A stretch of DNA of 64,000 bases from Nitrospirota bacterium. Its GTDB lineage: Bacteria; Nitrospirota; Thermodesulfovibrionia; Thermodesulfovibrionales; JdFR-88. The notes beneath the pieces were generated by a model. It was not told where the DNA came from and did no database searches. It saw only the letters and a program-made list of their open reading frames with translations. Of the stretch, positions 9,856-17,308 are shown piece after piece. The translations under genes were made by a program, and so were the position numbers. The DNA lies in contig JAKBYX010000002.1 of assembly GCA_021840255.1 (NCBI GenBank), forward strand, positions 159,325 to 223,324. The letters run 5' to 3'. The first letter of the stretch is position 1. Each line of letters starts with the position of its first letter.

Positions 9856-10909
9856 CCGCGTAGTCATTGAAGGCCCAGCGGTACCGGAAGATGCAAACGG
9901 GCAAAAGCCGTCCGTATCGGTTATCGTTGTCAATTATAATGGCGGCGGCATCGTGCTGGACTGTGTCAAGGCGGCCGGAAGGCAAAGCATAAGCGGTTTT
10001 GAGTTGATCCTGGTTGACAACCACTCTACTGACGGCTCCCTTGATGAGCTCAGGCGTTTCTTTGAGAGCGGGTCCGCAAATTACCCTTTCAAATTGATCT
10101 CGCTTGACCGGAACACGGGTTTTGCAGGCGGCAATATCGAGGGGCTGCGGCACGCTTCCGGACAATATATTGCCCTTCTCAATAATGATGCCGTGCCCCA
10201 GCCCGGATGGCTGGGAGAGCTCGTCTCGGCCATGGATAGCCGCCCCGAAGCCGGCATGTGCGCGTCCAATCTCATTTGCATGGGCACCAATACCATAGAC
10301 AGCGCGGGAGATGGTTACGCAACCATCATGAGGGGATTTAAAAGAGGCGAGGGACAGCCTGCCAGCGCCTTCGCTGACAGGCAATACGTCTTCGGGGCCT
10401 GCGCCGGAGCCGCGCTTTTCCGCAGAAAGATGATCGATGAAATAGGTTTCTTAGACCGGGATTTCTTTGTCATCCACGAAGACGTGGATATGAGTTTCAG
10501 GGCCCAGCTTTCAGGCTGGAAGGTGCTGCATGTGCCCCAGGCCATGGCATTCCACAGGGTGCGCTCCAGTATCGGCACAATGAGCGACATGGCTGTTTAC
10601 TATACGGTGCGCAACAGCGAGCTAACGAAGATCAAAAATATGCCTTTGGGGCTTTTCATGCGGCTTTTATTCCAATTCATCCTGGGCGAGGCGGCCGAGT
10701 TCTTATACTTCGCCGTTAAGCACAGGAGATTGGGCGTTTATTTGAAAGCAAAACTGGATGTCCTGAAACACCTACCCGGAGTGATAAGGAAAAGGCGGGC
10801 CGTCATGGCTATGAAGAAGGTACCGGACGAATACATACTGTCAATTATGACGCCGGCCTCCGGGCGTCAATTTTTCCGGATGAAACTGGACAAGTTTATG
10901 AGAGGATAG
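9848..10909 (+). CDS. GT2 glycosyltransferase (rhamnosyltransferase-like)
   Basis: This GT-A enzyme has the N-terminal motif VSVIVVNYNGGGIVLDC, a DNHSTDGS segment, and LLNNDAVPQPGW in place of the DxD motif. A FVIHEDVDMSFRAQLSGW acceptor-side motif and a hydrophobic segment near LFMRLLFQFILGEAAEFLYF follow. ATG 9848 overlaps the upstream TAG by 8 nt and begins MNSRVVIEG. GTG 9830 in the same frame is possible but has GAGAGG almost touching it. The family usually transfers rhamnose or similar deoxysugars, but the donor cannot be fixed here. The gene is followed by a ~100-nt gap before the next transferase. Confidence 0.85.
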   Translation: MNSRVVIEGPAVPEDANGQKPSVSVIVVNYNGGGIVLDCVKAAGRQSISGFELILVDNHSTDGSLDELRRFFESGSANYPFKLISLDRNTGFAGGNIEGLRHASGQYIALLNNDAVPQPGWLGELVSAMDSRPEAGMCASNLICMGTNTIDSAGDGYATIMRGFKRGEGQPASAFADRQYVFGACAGAALFRRKMIDEIGFLDRDFFVIHEDVDMSFRAQLSGWKVLHVPQAMAFHRVRSSIGTMSDMAVYYTVRNSELTKIKNMPLGLFMRLLFQFILGEAAEFLYFAVKHRRLGVYLKAKLDVLKHLPGVIRKRRAVMAMKKVPDEYILSIMTPASGRQFFRMKLDKFMRG

Positions 10910-11012
10910 GCCGCCGTTTTGAGGAAAGGCTATTGAGCTGAAAGCGCCGCGGTTTAATCGATTTAACAGTTTTTTTGCAGGGTTTTCGTTTCAAAAGGCG
11001 CATAAATAAAAA

Positions 11013-11918
11013 ATGGCTTTAACCGGAAAGATAAGCGTCATAATCCCCACCCTGAACGCAGGGCGCGTTATCGGCACGCTGCTTAACTCTCTGAATGAGC
11101 AATCGGTGCGGTGCGAGATACTGGTTGTGGATTCTTCATCATCAGACGATACTGTATCCGTGGCCAGCTCGTGCGGCGCACGCACTTTAATTATTGACAG
11201 GGGGGACTTTGACCACGGCGGAACAAGGAATCTGGGGGGGAAGGCCGCAAGCGGGGACATACTGGTCTACATGACCCAGGATGCCCTGCCTGCAGGCAGG
11301 GCATCCATAGAAAACCTTGTGCGCCCCATCGCCATGGACGAAAAAACGGGCGCTTCATTTGGACGGCAGCTTCCGGGCCCTGACGCCACCCCTTTCGCGG
11401 CCCATCTGAGGCTGTACAATTACCCCGATAACTCCTCCAGGAGACGGCTTGCAGACAAGTCCCGGTTGGGTCTGAAGGCCGCTTTTATCTCCAACTCGTT
11501 TGCCGCATACAGAAAGACGGCGCTGGAAGAGACCGGCTGGTTCAAGGAAGGTGTGATATTTGGTGAGGACATGCTGGCTGGGGCCAGGATGCTCCTGAGC
11601 GGTTTCGAGCTGGCATACGAGGCCGGTGCGGACGTCTATCACTCGCACAATTATGGGGTGTTCCAGGAATTCAGGCGGTATTTTGATATCGGGGTTTTTC
11701 ATGAAGAGGAAAAATGGCTGCTCAGGGAATTCGGGTCCGCCGGGAAGGAAGGCTGGAGATATGTCCTTTCCGAGTTGTCATATATCATTTCCCGCCGTGC
11801 TTACCATTTGCTCCCGGAATGGGTGATAAGAAACTGCCTTAAGTTGGCCGGATACAAATTAGGTCAAGTCCACCGGAGAATACCGGCAAGGACAGCCAAA
11901 TTAAAAAGCTCAGCGTGA
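11013..11918 (+). CDS. GT2 glycosyltransferase (rhamnosyltransferase-like)
   Basis: This is a 301-residue GT2 protein. ISVIIPTLNAGRVIGTLLNSL opens the GT-A fold, LVVDSSSSDDTV is the nucleotide-binding region, and YMTQDALPA replaces DxD, a pattern seen in rhamnosyltransferases of the RfbF/RfbN type. FGEDMLAGARML supplies the acceptor-side acidic motif. It is the last gene of the polysaccharide cluster; the region behind it (11919-12158) holds no gene. The upstream gap contains no clear ribosome binding site, so translation could depend on the upstream gene. Confidence 0.85.
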   Translation: MALTGKISVIIPTLNAGRVIGTLLNSLNEQSVRCEILVVDSSSSDDTVSVASSCGARTLIIDRGDFDHGGTRNLGGKAASGDILVYMTQDALPAGRASIENLVRPIAMDEKTGASFGRQLPGPDATPFAAHLRLYNYPDNSSRRRLADKSRLGLKAAFISNSFAAYRKTALEETGWFKEGVIFGEDMLAGARMLLSGFELAYEAGADVYHSHNYGVFQEFRRYFDIGVFHEEEKWLLREFGSAGKEGWRYVLSELSYIISRRAYHLLPEWVIRNCLKLAGYKLGQVHRRIPARTAKLKSSA

Positions 11919-12069
11919 ACCCGAACCGGGGAAACGTACCCCGCGGGCTTAGCTGAACCGGGAGGTCTTTTTTAACCGCATGGGGAGTTTTTCAAGAAGG
12001 CCGCCACGGCATAAAAGAGCATTTCATATTTTATTTTCCTCTCTCTCAAAAAAAGAAAAAAAGTTTGCC

Positions 12070-12099
12070 TTGTGCCGGATGGCGCAAATACAGTAAAAT
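12070..12099 (+). promoter_or_regulatory. Possible sigma-70 promoter for ribH
   Basis: TTGTGC (12070-12075) and TAAAAT (12094-12099) are separated by 18 nt in the gene-free stretch 11919-12158. The transcript would begin about 60 nt before the ribH ATG. This is a consensus-level match only. Confidence 0.35.
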
Positions 12100-12158
12100 G
12101 TGAGTTCGGCTTTGGGACTTTTTATATCAATTAGAACCGGGGCGGGAGGATAAAAGGC

Positions 12159-12623
12159 ATGAGACAATTTGAGGGAGAGCTGAAGGCAGAGGGACTTAAG
12201 TTCGGGCTCGTGGTGGGCCGTTTCAATGATTTCATTACGGCAAAGCTCCTGGAAGGGGCAAAAGACGCCCTTTTGAGGCACGGGGCAGCCGATTCGGATA
12301 TAGACGTGATGCGCGTGCCGGGGGCGTTTGAGATCCCCCTGGTGGCAAAGAGGGTCGCCAAAAACGGGGGCTATGATGCCGTTATCTGCCTCGGAGCGGT
12401 TATCAGGGGAGGGACTCCGCATTTTGACTATGTGGCGGCCGAGGTCTCCAAGGGAGTGGCCCAGGCTTCGCTTGAAACCGGAGTGCCCATTGCCTTCGGC
12501 GTCATCACCTCTGACACCATAGAACAGGCAATAGAGCGTGCGGGAACGAAAAGCGGCAATAAAGGATGGGATGCGGCCCTGACGGCCATAGAGATGGCAA
12601 GGCTCCTTAAAAAACTCCCCTAA
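12159..12623 (+). CDS. ribH: 6,7-dimethyl-8-ribityllumazine synthase
   Basis: This enzyme condenses 5-amino-6-ribitylaminouracil with 3,4-dihydroxy-2-butanone 4-phosphate, the penultimate step of riboflavin synthesis in the cytoplasm. The 154-residue length is standard. Diagnostic stretches are [46 protein letters not shown] (substrate binding, with the conserved His) and [24 protein letters not shown] sequence precedes the ATG. nusB lies 200 nt downstream, a common bacterial pairing. The other rib genes are not in the window. No FMN riboswitch was seen upstream. Confidence 0.97.
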   Translation: MRQFEGELKAEGLKFGLVVGRFNDFITAKLLEGAKDALLRHGAADSDIDVMRVPGAFEIPLVAKRVAKNGGYDAVICLGAVIRGGTPHFDYVAAEVSKGVAQASLETGVPIAFGVITSDTIEQAIERAGTKSGNKGWDAALTAIEMARLLKKLP

Positions 12624-12824
12624 AAAAAGAAAAAGGTCCTTTTTAAATTTCAGATTTTCTTGTCTTTTGCTTTTTTGATTTTTGATTTTTGATTTTGGTT
12701 CCCCTGACCGGGGAAACTTTGGCGTGCCCATACAGGAAAGGCCCCCCGATGTCCAAATGAAAGGATTTTACTTTTTTTTATGCGACAGGTAGAAATGATG
12801 CGCCAAGTGAAGGTATAAGGTATT

Positions 12825-13241
12825 ATGAAACGAAGAAAGGCCAGAGAATACGCCCTCCAGATGCTGTTTCAGCTCGATTTCAACTCTGAAAAGCCGGGCG
12901 AGGCTTTTTATGCCTCATTCTGGCATCCCCTGGATGAGCCGGATGATGTGAGGGCCTTTGCCGAACGCATCGTCGAGGGAACTGTCTGCCACCAGGAGGA
13001 GATCGATTCCGTCATTCGCAGGCATGCTGAAAACTGGGTCCTTGAGCGCATGGCCCTTGTGGACAGGAACGTCCTTCGGGCAGCGGCCTATGAGCTGCTC
13101 TTTGAACAAGGAACGCCGCCAGCCGTCGTTATAAACGAGGCCCTTGAAATAGCAAAGAAATTCTCCATGAAGGAATCTTCGGCCTTCATAAACGGCATCT
13201 TGGACAAGATAGCCAAATCCGAAAGAAAAACGGCTGGCTGA
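12825..13241 (+). CDS. nusB: Transcription antitermination factor NusB
   Basis: NusB binds boxA RNA with S10/NusE and helps transcription of rRNA operons through antitermination. The 138-residue all-helical protein opens with the RNA-binding stretch KRRKAREYALQMLFQLDFN and carries ALVDRNVLRAAAYELLF and PPAVVINEALEIAKKFS, which are highly conserved in the family. It sits behind ribH, as in many bacteria. The 200-nt spacer between them contains a T-rich TTTTTGA-type tract around 12650-12700. Confidence 0.97.
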   Translation: MKRRKAREYALQMLFQLDFNSEKPGEAFYASFWHPLDEPDDVRAFAERIVEGTVCHQEEIDSVIRRHAENWVLERMALVDRNVLRAAAYELLFEQGTPPAVVINEALEIAKKFSMKESSAFINGILDKIAKSERKTAG

Positions 13242-13270
13242 AAGCCTTACAAAAACAAAGGATCCGCATG

Positions 13271-13419
13271 GGGGCGGATGGCCTCGCTCCGCTTGAGTAG
13301 CGGCTCACTTTTTTTGCCAGCAAAAAAACCGCGCATACCGCGCCGGGTCTTCCTGGATGCCGCTGGATCATGTGACGCGCCCGCGCCAAAAAAACCCGTT
13401 GCGCTCATACCATCCGCCC
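13271..13419. repeat. Dispersed repeat copy 1, ~149 bp with inverted ends
   Basis: The stretch begins GGGGCGGATGG (13271-13281) and ends CCATCCGCCC (13410-13419), the reverse complement. It is clearly related along its full length to 28621-28765. Shared blocks include CGCTCCGCT, TTTTGCCAGCA, ATACCGCGC, ATGTGACGCGCCCGCGCC and TGCGCTCATACCATCCGCCC. On the minus strand both copies keep a similar reading frame starting MSA. An A-rich stretch (ACAAAAACAAAGG) lies just before it. It may be a non-autonomous mobile element or a small gene. Confidence 0.75.
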
Positions 13420-13477
13420 TCCTTCTTGTGCCCTCCTTCTGATAGTTATCTGCCGCCACTTGGGCTAAGATGGAATT

Positions 13478-14227
13478 ATGGATCTTTTCGCCGTGATCTC
13501 GGATGTGCACGGAAATCTTGAGGCGCTGGACGCGGTTCTTGCCGATATAGACCTGAAGGCAGCCCAGGCCCCAGGGGGCAAGCGTTCCGTTCTGTTCCTT
13601 GGGGACGCTGTGGGCTACGGACCTAACCCCAACGAGTGCGTTGCCACCATAAAAAAAAATGCCTTGCAGGGCGTTGCCGGAAACCATGACTGGGCGGTCC
13701 TCGGGCTTACAAGCACAAGTTATTTCAATCCGCATGCCCAGGAGGCCATACGCTGGACGGATGGGGTCCTCTCGGCTGAAAACAGGGCAGCACTTGAAGG
13801 TCTTCCTCTTGTCAACAGGGTGGAGGAAGCCGGGCTGTTTCTTGTCCACGGCAGCCCATATGAACCGGAAAAGTGGCACTATCTTCTTGATTTTTCCCAG
13901 GCAAAGGTAAATTTCGAGCATTTCAGGGAAAGGGTTTGCCTTATAGGCCATAGTCACCTGCCGTTCGTCATGGAGCGCTCACCTTTGGGCGAGATAACGG
14001 CTTACAAGGAAGGCGCGGAGCTGGACAGGGCGGGGTGCCGGTATATCATAAACGCAGGCAGCGTTGGCCAGCCCCGGGACGGAGACCCCAGGGCCTGCTA
14101 TCTGCTTTTAACCGGCGCCGGGGCGGAGTTCGTGCGCGTACCTTACGACATAGGGACAACGCAACATAAGATGAGAGCGGCAGGGCTGCCCCCGCCGCTC
14201 ATTGAACGTCTCCAAAAAGGACTGTAA
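13478..14227 (+). CDS. Calcineurin-like metallophosphoesterase (YfcE/ApaH-like)
   Basis: This 249-residue protein has the complete five-block metal-binding signature of the family: AVISDVHGN (residues ~5-13), FLGDAVGYGPNP, GNHD, LVHGSPY and GHSHLPFV. These ligate two metal ions that activate water for phosphoester cleavage. Small bacterial members act on phosphodiesters or dinucleotide polyphosphates; the substrate is not readable here. Start ATG 13478 has only a weak GATGGA upstream. The last codons form the first unit of a 32-bp tandem repeat that continues past the stop. Confidence 0.9.
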   Translation: MDLFAVISDVHGNLEALDAVLADIDLKAAQAPGGKRSVLFLGDAVGYGPNPNECVATIKKNALQGVAGNHDWAVLGLTSTSYFNPHAQEAIRWTDGVLSAENRAALEGLPLVNRVEEAGLFLVHGSPYEPEKWHYLLDFSQAKVNFEHFRERVCLIGHSHLPFVMERSPLGEITAYKEGAELDRAGCRYIINAGSVGQPRDGDPRACYLLLTGAGAEFVRVPYDIGTTQHKMRAAGLPPPLIERLQKGL

Positions 14228-14330
14228 GAGGCTGGGAACGTCTCCAAAAAGGATTGTGAGAGACTGGGAACGTCTCTAAAAGGATTGTGAGAGACTGGGA
14301 ACGTCTCTAAAAGGATTGTGAGAGACGGGA
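14204..14330 (+). repeat. Four tandem ~32-bp repeats, each able to form a hairpin
   Basis: Units begin at 14204, 14236, 14268 and 14299, each with GAACGTCTC followed by AAAAGGA(C/T)TGT(A/G)AGAG. In units 2-4 GTCTC and GAGAC are complementary arms (GTCTCT/AGAGAC in units 3-4). The first unit encodes the C-terminus of the phosphoesterase and its stop. There are no spacers, so it is not a CRISPR array. It may act as a stepped terminator or mRNA 3' stabiliser. Confidence 0.85.
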
Positions 14331-14370
14331 AAGGCTCCCGGACAGTAGTAGCCGGAAGCCCCGTCTGGAG

Positions 14371-14499
14371 CTAATGGGCCCCGTGGATCAGCATGGGGAG
14401 GCACCTGGTGCAGACCAGTTTTTCCTGCCCCTCATGCACGCAGTGCAGATACACCCTGTCCGTTTCCTCGGCCCCGCAGACGAAACATTTAACCTTCAT
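14371..14499 (-). CDS. 42-residue zinc-ribbon-like small protein
   Basis: The reading frame starts at ATG 14499 and stops at TAG 14371-14373; it encodes MKVKCFVCGAEETDRVYL and onward. Two Cys pairs (CFVC near the N-terminus and CTRC near the C-terminus) plus His residues look like a minimal zinc or metal ribbon, and the protein ends CLPMLIHGAH. GGAGGG lies 7 nt before the ATG, supporting real translation. It is the second gene after the DUF1858 gene on the same strand, 78 nt downstream, so it probably shares the Crp/Fnr-type promoter at 14838-14879. Function is unknown; metal binding is inferred from the Cys pattern only. Confidence 0.75.
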   Translation of the reverse strand: MKVKCFVCGAEETDRVYLHCVHEGQEKLVCTRCLPMLIHGAH

Positions 14500-14577
14500 T
14501 TTTATGCCCTCCGTGCATCGAATGTAAGGATGAAATCATGTTCCAGATTCGCTCGCTTGCCCTGTGGGTTACGCTCT

Positions 14578-14802
14578 CTATCCATTTTTACCCTCCTCGT
14601 TCAACGCGTTTATCTCATTTATGATCTTGACAGGATCCATATTGTGCATGGTTGCGCCAAAGGCAAGGGTTTCCACTTTCATGCCGGGGCATGTGAAGCA
14701 CCCGTTGCCGAAATATTTCTCTATTATCTTTTTTGCCTCCGGGCTCTGGTTTATAACCTCGCCTATGATGGAGTCTTTGGTTACTTTATTCACGGTTGCC
14801 AT
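14578..14802 (-). CDS. DUF1858 / hybrid-cluster-associated redox disulfide domain protein
   Basis: This 74-residue protein matches the DUF1858 (ScdA N-terminal-like) family. TKDSIIGEVINQSPEAKKIIEKYFGNGCFTCPG holds the conserved C35-x2-C38 redox pair, and DPVKIINEINAL is the C-terminal helix. Such proteins often accompany hybrid cluster protein or nitrosative-stress genes. AAGGAGGG lies 8 nt upstream of the ATG. The upstream region carries an ATGAT-N4-ATCAT box centred 41.5 nt before the predicted transcription start. That suggests activation by a Crp/Fnr-family regulator such as the one encoded at 16405-17076. Confidence 0.9.
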   Translation of the reverse strand: MATVNKVTKDSIIGEVINQSPEAKKIIEKYFGNGCFTCPGMKVETLAFGATMHNMDPVKIINEINALNEEGKNG

Positions 14803-14837
14803 TTTAAGCGCCCTCCTTCTTTTGATATCCTGTCTTT

Positions 14838-14879
14838 ATGATAACCCATGTCTTGAGGGCCAGCCATGATAAATATCAT
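14838..14879 (-). promoter_or_regulatory. Class II Crp/Fnr-type promoter for the DUF1858 gene
   Basis: A palindromic box ATGAT-AAAT-ATCAT occupies 14866-14879. On the minus strand TATCAT (14843-14838) fits a -10 element, placing transcription start near 14831. The box centre is then at -41.5, the classic position for FNR/CRP class II activation. The half-site differs from FNR TTGAT in its first base only. Confidence 0.6.
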
Positions 14880-14924
14880 ATGCGGGGTTTATAAAATTTT
14901 TTGGCGGCTGCCGGTTTTTCACTT

Positions 14925-14967
14925 ATGATGGCGATCATGGCGGGCTTTAACGGCAACAGGGTAGAAT
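14925..14967 (+). promoter_or_regulatory. Class II Crp/Fnr-type promoter for the heme-copper-like gene
   Basis: ATGAT-GGCG-ATCAT (14925-14938) repeats the same half-sites as 14866-14879. TAGAAT (14962-14967) fits a -10 element with a start near 14974, so the box is centred at about -42. There is no recognisable -35 hexamer, as expected for an activator-dependent promoter. Confidence 0.6.
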
Positions 14968-15007
14968 CTTGACAGGTGAAAAATTAAGGAAAGGGGAAAA
15001 AATCCTC

Positions 15008-15418
15008 ATGGACAGGTTCGTCAAGAGTTTTATCTTCATGAGCATCTTTTATCTTATGACATCGTCGCTTATCGGCGTGGCCATGCTTTCAAACAACAGA
15101 TATCTGCCGCTAAAATTCATTCATTCGCATCTTATGCTCCTGGGCTGGGTCTCGATGATGATCTACGGCGTGGGCTACCATATCCTGCCAAGGTTTGCGG
15201 GGCGGACGCTTAAGAGCAGGGCCGTGGCCATCCTTCAGTTCTGGACGGCGAACGCCGGCCTCCTTGGCATGCTGGGCTTTTACCTTGCCGCATATTATAA
15301 CCCGCGGGCGGGGATCTACAGAACGGTCTCTTCGGCCTTTGGCGGGCTGGAGGTCTTCTCCATAGCGCTGTTTGTCTACAATATGCTGGCCACCATTTAC
15401 ACGAAGGCCCCGGAGTGA
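15008..15418 (+). CDS. Small heme-copper-oxidase-subunit-I-like membrane protein
   Basis: This 136-residue protein has about four hydrophobic segments and the motif KFIHSHLMLLGWVSMMIYGVGYHILPRF, with H39, H41 and H58 placed like heme or metal ligands. That pattern resembles short cbb3/NorB subunit-I relatives and NnrS-type proteins linked to nitric-oxide handling. I choose ATG 15008, preceded by AAGGAAAGGGG, over TTG 14969. The promoter carries a Crp/Fnr-type box, and the divergent neighbour is a DUF1858 redox protein. A role in NO or redox response at the cytoplasmic membrane is inferred, not shown. It lacks the full twelve-helix oxidase core. Confidence 0.7.
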   Translation: MDRFVKSFIFMSIFYLMTSSLIGVAMLSNNRYLPLKFIHSHLMLLGWVSMMIYGVGYHILPRFAGRTLKSRAVAILQFWTANAGLLGMLGFYLAAYYNPRAGIYRTVSSAFGGLEVFSIALFVYNMLATIYTKAPE

Positions 15419-15429
15419 GATCTTTGGCT

Positions 15430-15474
15430 GAACCTGCCTCAAAACCGCTTAAAAATCGCTTTTGAGGCAGGTTC
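15430..15474 (+). terminator. 15-bp perfect inverted repeat after the heme-copper-like gene
   Basis: GAACCTGCCTCAAAA (15430-15444) and TTTTGAGGCAGGTTC (15460-15474) are exact reverse complements around a 15-nt loop. They begin 12 nt after the stop codon. No long U run follows, so it may be a terminator of reduced strength or an mRNA 3' end stabiliser. Confidence 0.65.
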
Positions 15475-15522
15475 TTGCGCCAAACGGGTGATTTATTTTT
15501 ACTCCCTGAATTATATTATTGA

Positions 15523-16320
15523 ATGCCCGAAGAAAAATTAAAACCCCAATGCGCTCTGCCTTTTGAGACCGATGAGCGCGGGCTAAGGGAGCAAATATGC
15601 CTTCTCACTGGCAGACCTGTTTCGCTGTCGGTCACCTCCAACCGTGTCAGCGTTTTATCTGTCAGAAAAGGGAAAAATCCGCAGGACAAGGGTTTTTGTT
15701 TTTTATCCGGCAGGCGGAGCCCGGAGACCATAAGCTTGAGGCTCCACAGGATATTTCTTAAGGCGGGTCCGGAGGTCATTCGGGAGGTGGCCCGGTTCAT
15801 AATGAACGGGAAAAAAGGCGTCCGCTTTCCCCTTCTTGGCCAGTTCATAAAGGAAAATGAAGCGGAGCTTAAAAAACCGGTCCCGGGGCGGAAAGACAGG
15901 CTTCTACGGACTTTGGGCAGATTTCACAACCTGCGGGAAATATATGATTCGCTCAACATGGAGTATTTCGAGGGGAGGCTCGCCTGCCACATAACATGGG
16001 GGAAAAGGCCCCCTTCTTTCGTGAGTGGAAAATCCGGTGCGGTAAGGAAGCGTACCCTTGGCAGCTTCAGTCCTTTTTGTGACGGCACGGGTGCAGGCCT
16101 GGGCCTCATCCGCATAAATCCGGTCCTGGACAGAAAAAAAGTCCCTTCCTATTATGTCCGGTTTGTCGTATATCACGAGATGCTGCATGCGGATATGGGT
16201 GTGGGAAAAGGAATAAACGGCAGGCGGCGCATACACCCCCCGCTGTTTAAAAAAAGGGAGAGGCTTTTCAGGGATTTCGAAAGGGCCACGGCATTTGAAA
16301 AAGGCGGGGAAGGGCCATAA
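15523..16320 (+). CDS. SprT-like metalloprotein
   Basis: This 265-residue protein has the SprT-family core in its second half. LREIYDSLNMEYFEGRLACHITWGK is the typical entry helix and strand, and VVYHEMLHADMG carries the zinc HExxH motif (H218-E219-M-L-H222). It ends with HPPLFKKRERLFRDFE, where a third ligand is usual. The N-terminal ~130 residues are not recognised. No ribosome binding site is visible; TATATT (15512-15517) lies 5 nt before the ATG, which could mean a leaderless transcript. Relatives range from DNA-protein crosslink proteases to uncharacterised proteins, so the role is open. Confidence 0.8.
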   Translation: MPEEKLKPQCALPFETDERGLREQICLLTGRPVSLSVTSNRVSVLSVRKGKNPQDKGFCFLSGRRSPETISLRLHRIFLKAGPEVIREVARFIMNGKKGVRFPLLGQFIKENEAELKKPVPGRKDRLLRTLGRFHNLREIYDSLNMEYFEGRLACHITWGKRPPSFVSGKSGAVRKRTLGSFSPFCDGTGAGLGLIRINPVLDRKKVPSYYVRFVVYHEMLHADMGVGKGINGRRRIHPPLFKKRERLFRDFERATAFEKGGEGP

Positions 16321-16404
16321 TGGCCCTGGTTCCTGAAACCTGATCTCTGGAAACGGGAACCGCCGGTGGCGTTATGCCCTTCGGTTCAGACGCCCCCCTC
16401 TTTT

Positions 16405-17076
16405 TTAAAGAGAGGTTTTTTCTTTCAGGCGCTCCATGTCCCTAATCAGGATAGAGCCGTTTTTCTCCCCGAGAATGCCTTCTTTTTTCAGGCTGCTCAT
16501 GGTCCTGATGGAGGTTTCAACTGTGGTGCCCACCATCTCCGCGATCTCCTGCTTCGTCAGCTTAGTATCCAATAATACGCCCTCAGCCGTTTTTTCCCCG
16601 GACTTTCCCAGCTTTATAAGTAGCGAGGCGATCCGCGCCAGCACCTTCTCAAGCGCGATCTCTTTCCTGCTTTCGTGGGAGTTCTGCAGCCTCAGGCCAA
16701 GGTTCTGGAAGATGGCCATGGTAACGGCCGGGAACCTCTTTAATATCGCCATGAGGTCCTCCCTGGATATCTTAAGAAGAGAGCAGTCCTCCATGGCTAT
16801 GGCGTTGGCCGGATAGGGAAGGTCCCTTACGACGGCAACCCCCCCGAATATATCGTTTGGCCCGACCACCTCCAGTATGATCTCCTTGCCTTCCTGGGAG
16901 AGCTTGGTTATCTTCACCTTGCCTTCGATTACCATGTAGAACCATGATGGCGGGTCGCCTTCTGAAAATATCGTTTCCCTCTTTTTGCGAGAGTCCCTGA
17001 TGAAAAAATTCTCAACGGACAGGGCCTCCTCCCGGGAGAGCGAGCTGAATATGGCCATTTTTCCCAATTCGAGCAT
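16405..17076 (-). CDS. Crp/Fnr-family transcription regulator
   Basis: This 223-residue regulator has an N-terminal cyclic-nucleotide-binding-like beta barrel (residues ~8-115) with GDPPSWFYMVIEGKVKI and FGGVAVVRDLPYPA. A dimerisation helix and a winged HTH (residues ~172-200, LTKQEIAEMVGTTVETSIRTMSSLKKEG) follow. E187 and R191 of the recognition helix match the FNR E..SR pattern, but the serine position is isoleucine (I190). There is no N-terminal Cys cluster, so it is not an oxygen-sensing FNR and is closer to DNR/HcpR/CRP types. The nearby ATGAT-N4-ATCAT boxes are plausible targets, which is an inference. Confidence 0.93.
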   Translation of the reverse strand: MLELGKMAIFSSLSREEALSVENFFIRDSRKKRETIFSEGDPPSWFYMVIEGKVKITKLSQEGKEIILEVVGPNDIFGGVAVVRDLPYPANAIAMEDCSLLKISREDLMAILKRFPAVTMAIFQNLGLRLQNSHESRKEIALEKVLARIASLLIKLGKSGEKTAEGVLLDTKLTKQEIAEMVGTTVETSIRTMSSLKKEGILGEKNGSILIRDMERLKEKTSL

Positions 17077-17190
17077 GACACTCTAGGATAATAAAAAAAA
17101 GTCTTTTCTAACAACTTTTTCATGAAGGCGGGCAACTTTTTTGTTGACGCTAAAAACGGGGGCCGTACATTCTATCAGTTTCGATTTTCC

Positions 17191-17219
17191 TTGACAATTA
17201 TATTTCTATTTTGTAATAT
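17191..17219 (+). promoter_or_regulatory. Consensus sigma-70 promoter (P1) for a short transcript
   Basis: TTGACA (17191-17196), a 17-nt spacer and TAATAT (17214-17219) form a near-perfect promoter. No reading frame follows before the strong hairpin at 17252-17281, so it should drive a transcript of only about 60-70 nt. Confidence 0.65.
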
Positions 17220-17225
17220 GAATTC

Positions 17226-17295
17226 AAGATTTAGAATTTCCCATCCCCTCTGGGCCCTTCCACCTCCCACAGGAAGGGCCCTTCCTCTTTCATCA
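17226..17295 (+). ncRNA. Candidate short RNA ending in a C-rich-loop terminator
   Basis: The predicted transcript runs from P1 to a terminator whose arms GGGCCCTTCC (17252-17261) and GGAAGGGCCC (17272-17281) are perfectly complementary. A T-rich tail follows. The 10-nt loop ACCTCCCACA could pair with Shine-Dalgarno sequences. It could be a small RNA, or an attenuated leader of the TlpA-like gene starting at 17343. Confidence 0.45.
17252..17295 (+). terminator. Rho-independent terminator/attenuator
   Basis: A 10-bp perfect GC-rich stem with a 10-nt loop is followed by TTCCTCTTTCATCATCTTTTT. It separates promoter P1 (17191) from promoter P2 (17309), so P2 rather than P1 should supply most of the downstream mRNA. 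Confidence 0.65.
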
Positions 17296-17308
17296 TCTTT
17301 TTCTCCTG

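Noticed and set aside
14204-14330. CRISPR array
   Set aside because: Units are directly adjacent without unique spacers, include coding sequence, and no cas genes are present.
14374-14841. + strand frames opposite the DUF1858 gene
   Set aside because: The minus-strand DUF1858 and zinc-ribbon genes have family motifs and ribosome binding sites; the + frames have neither.
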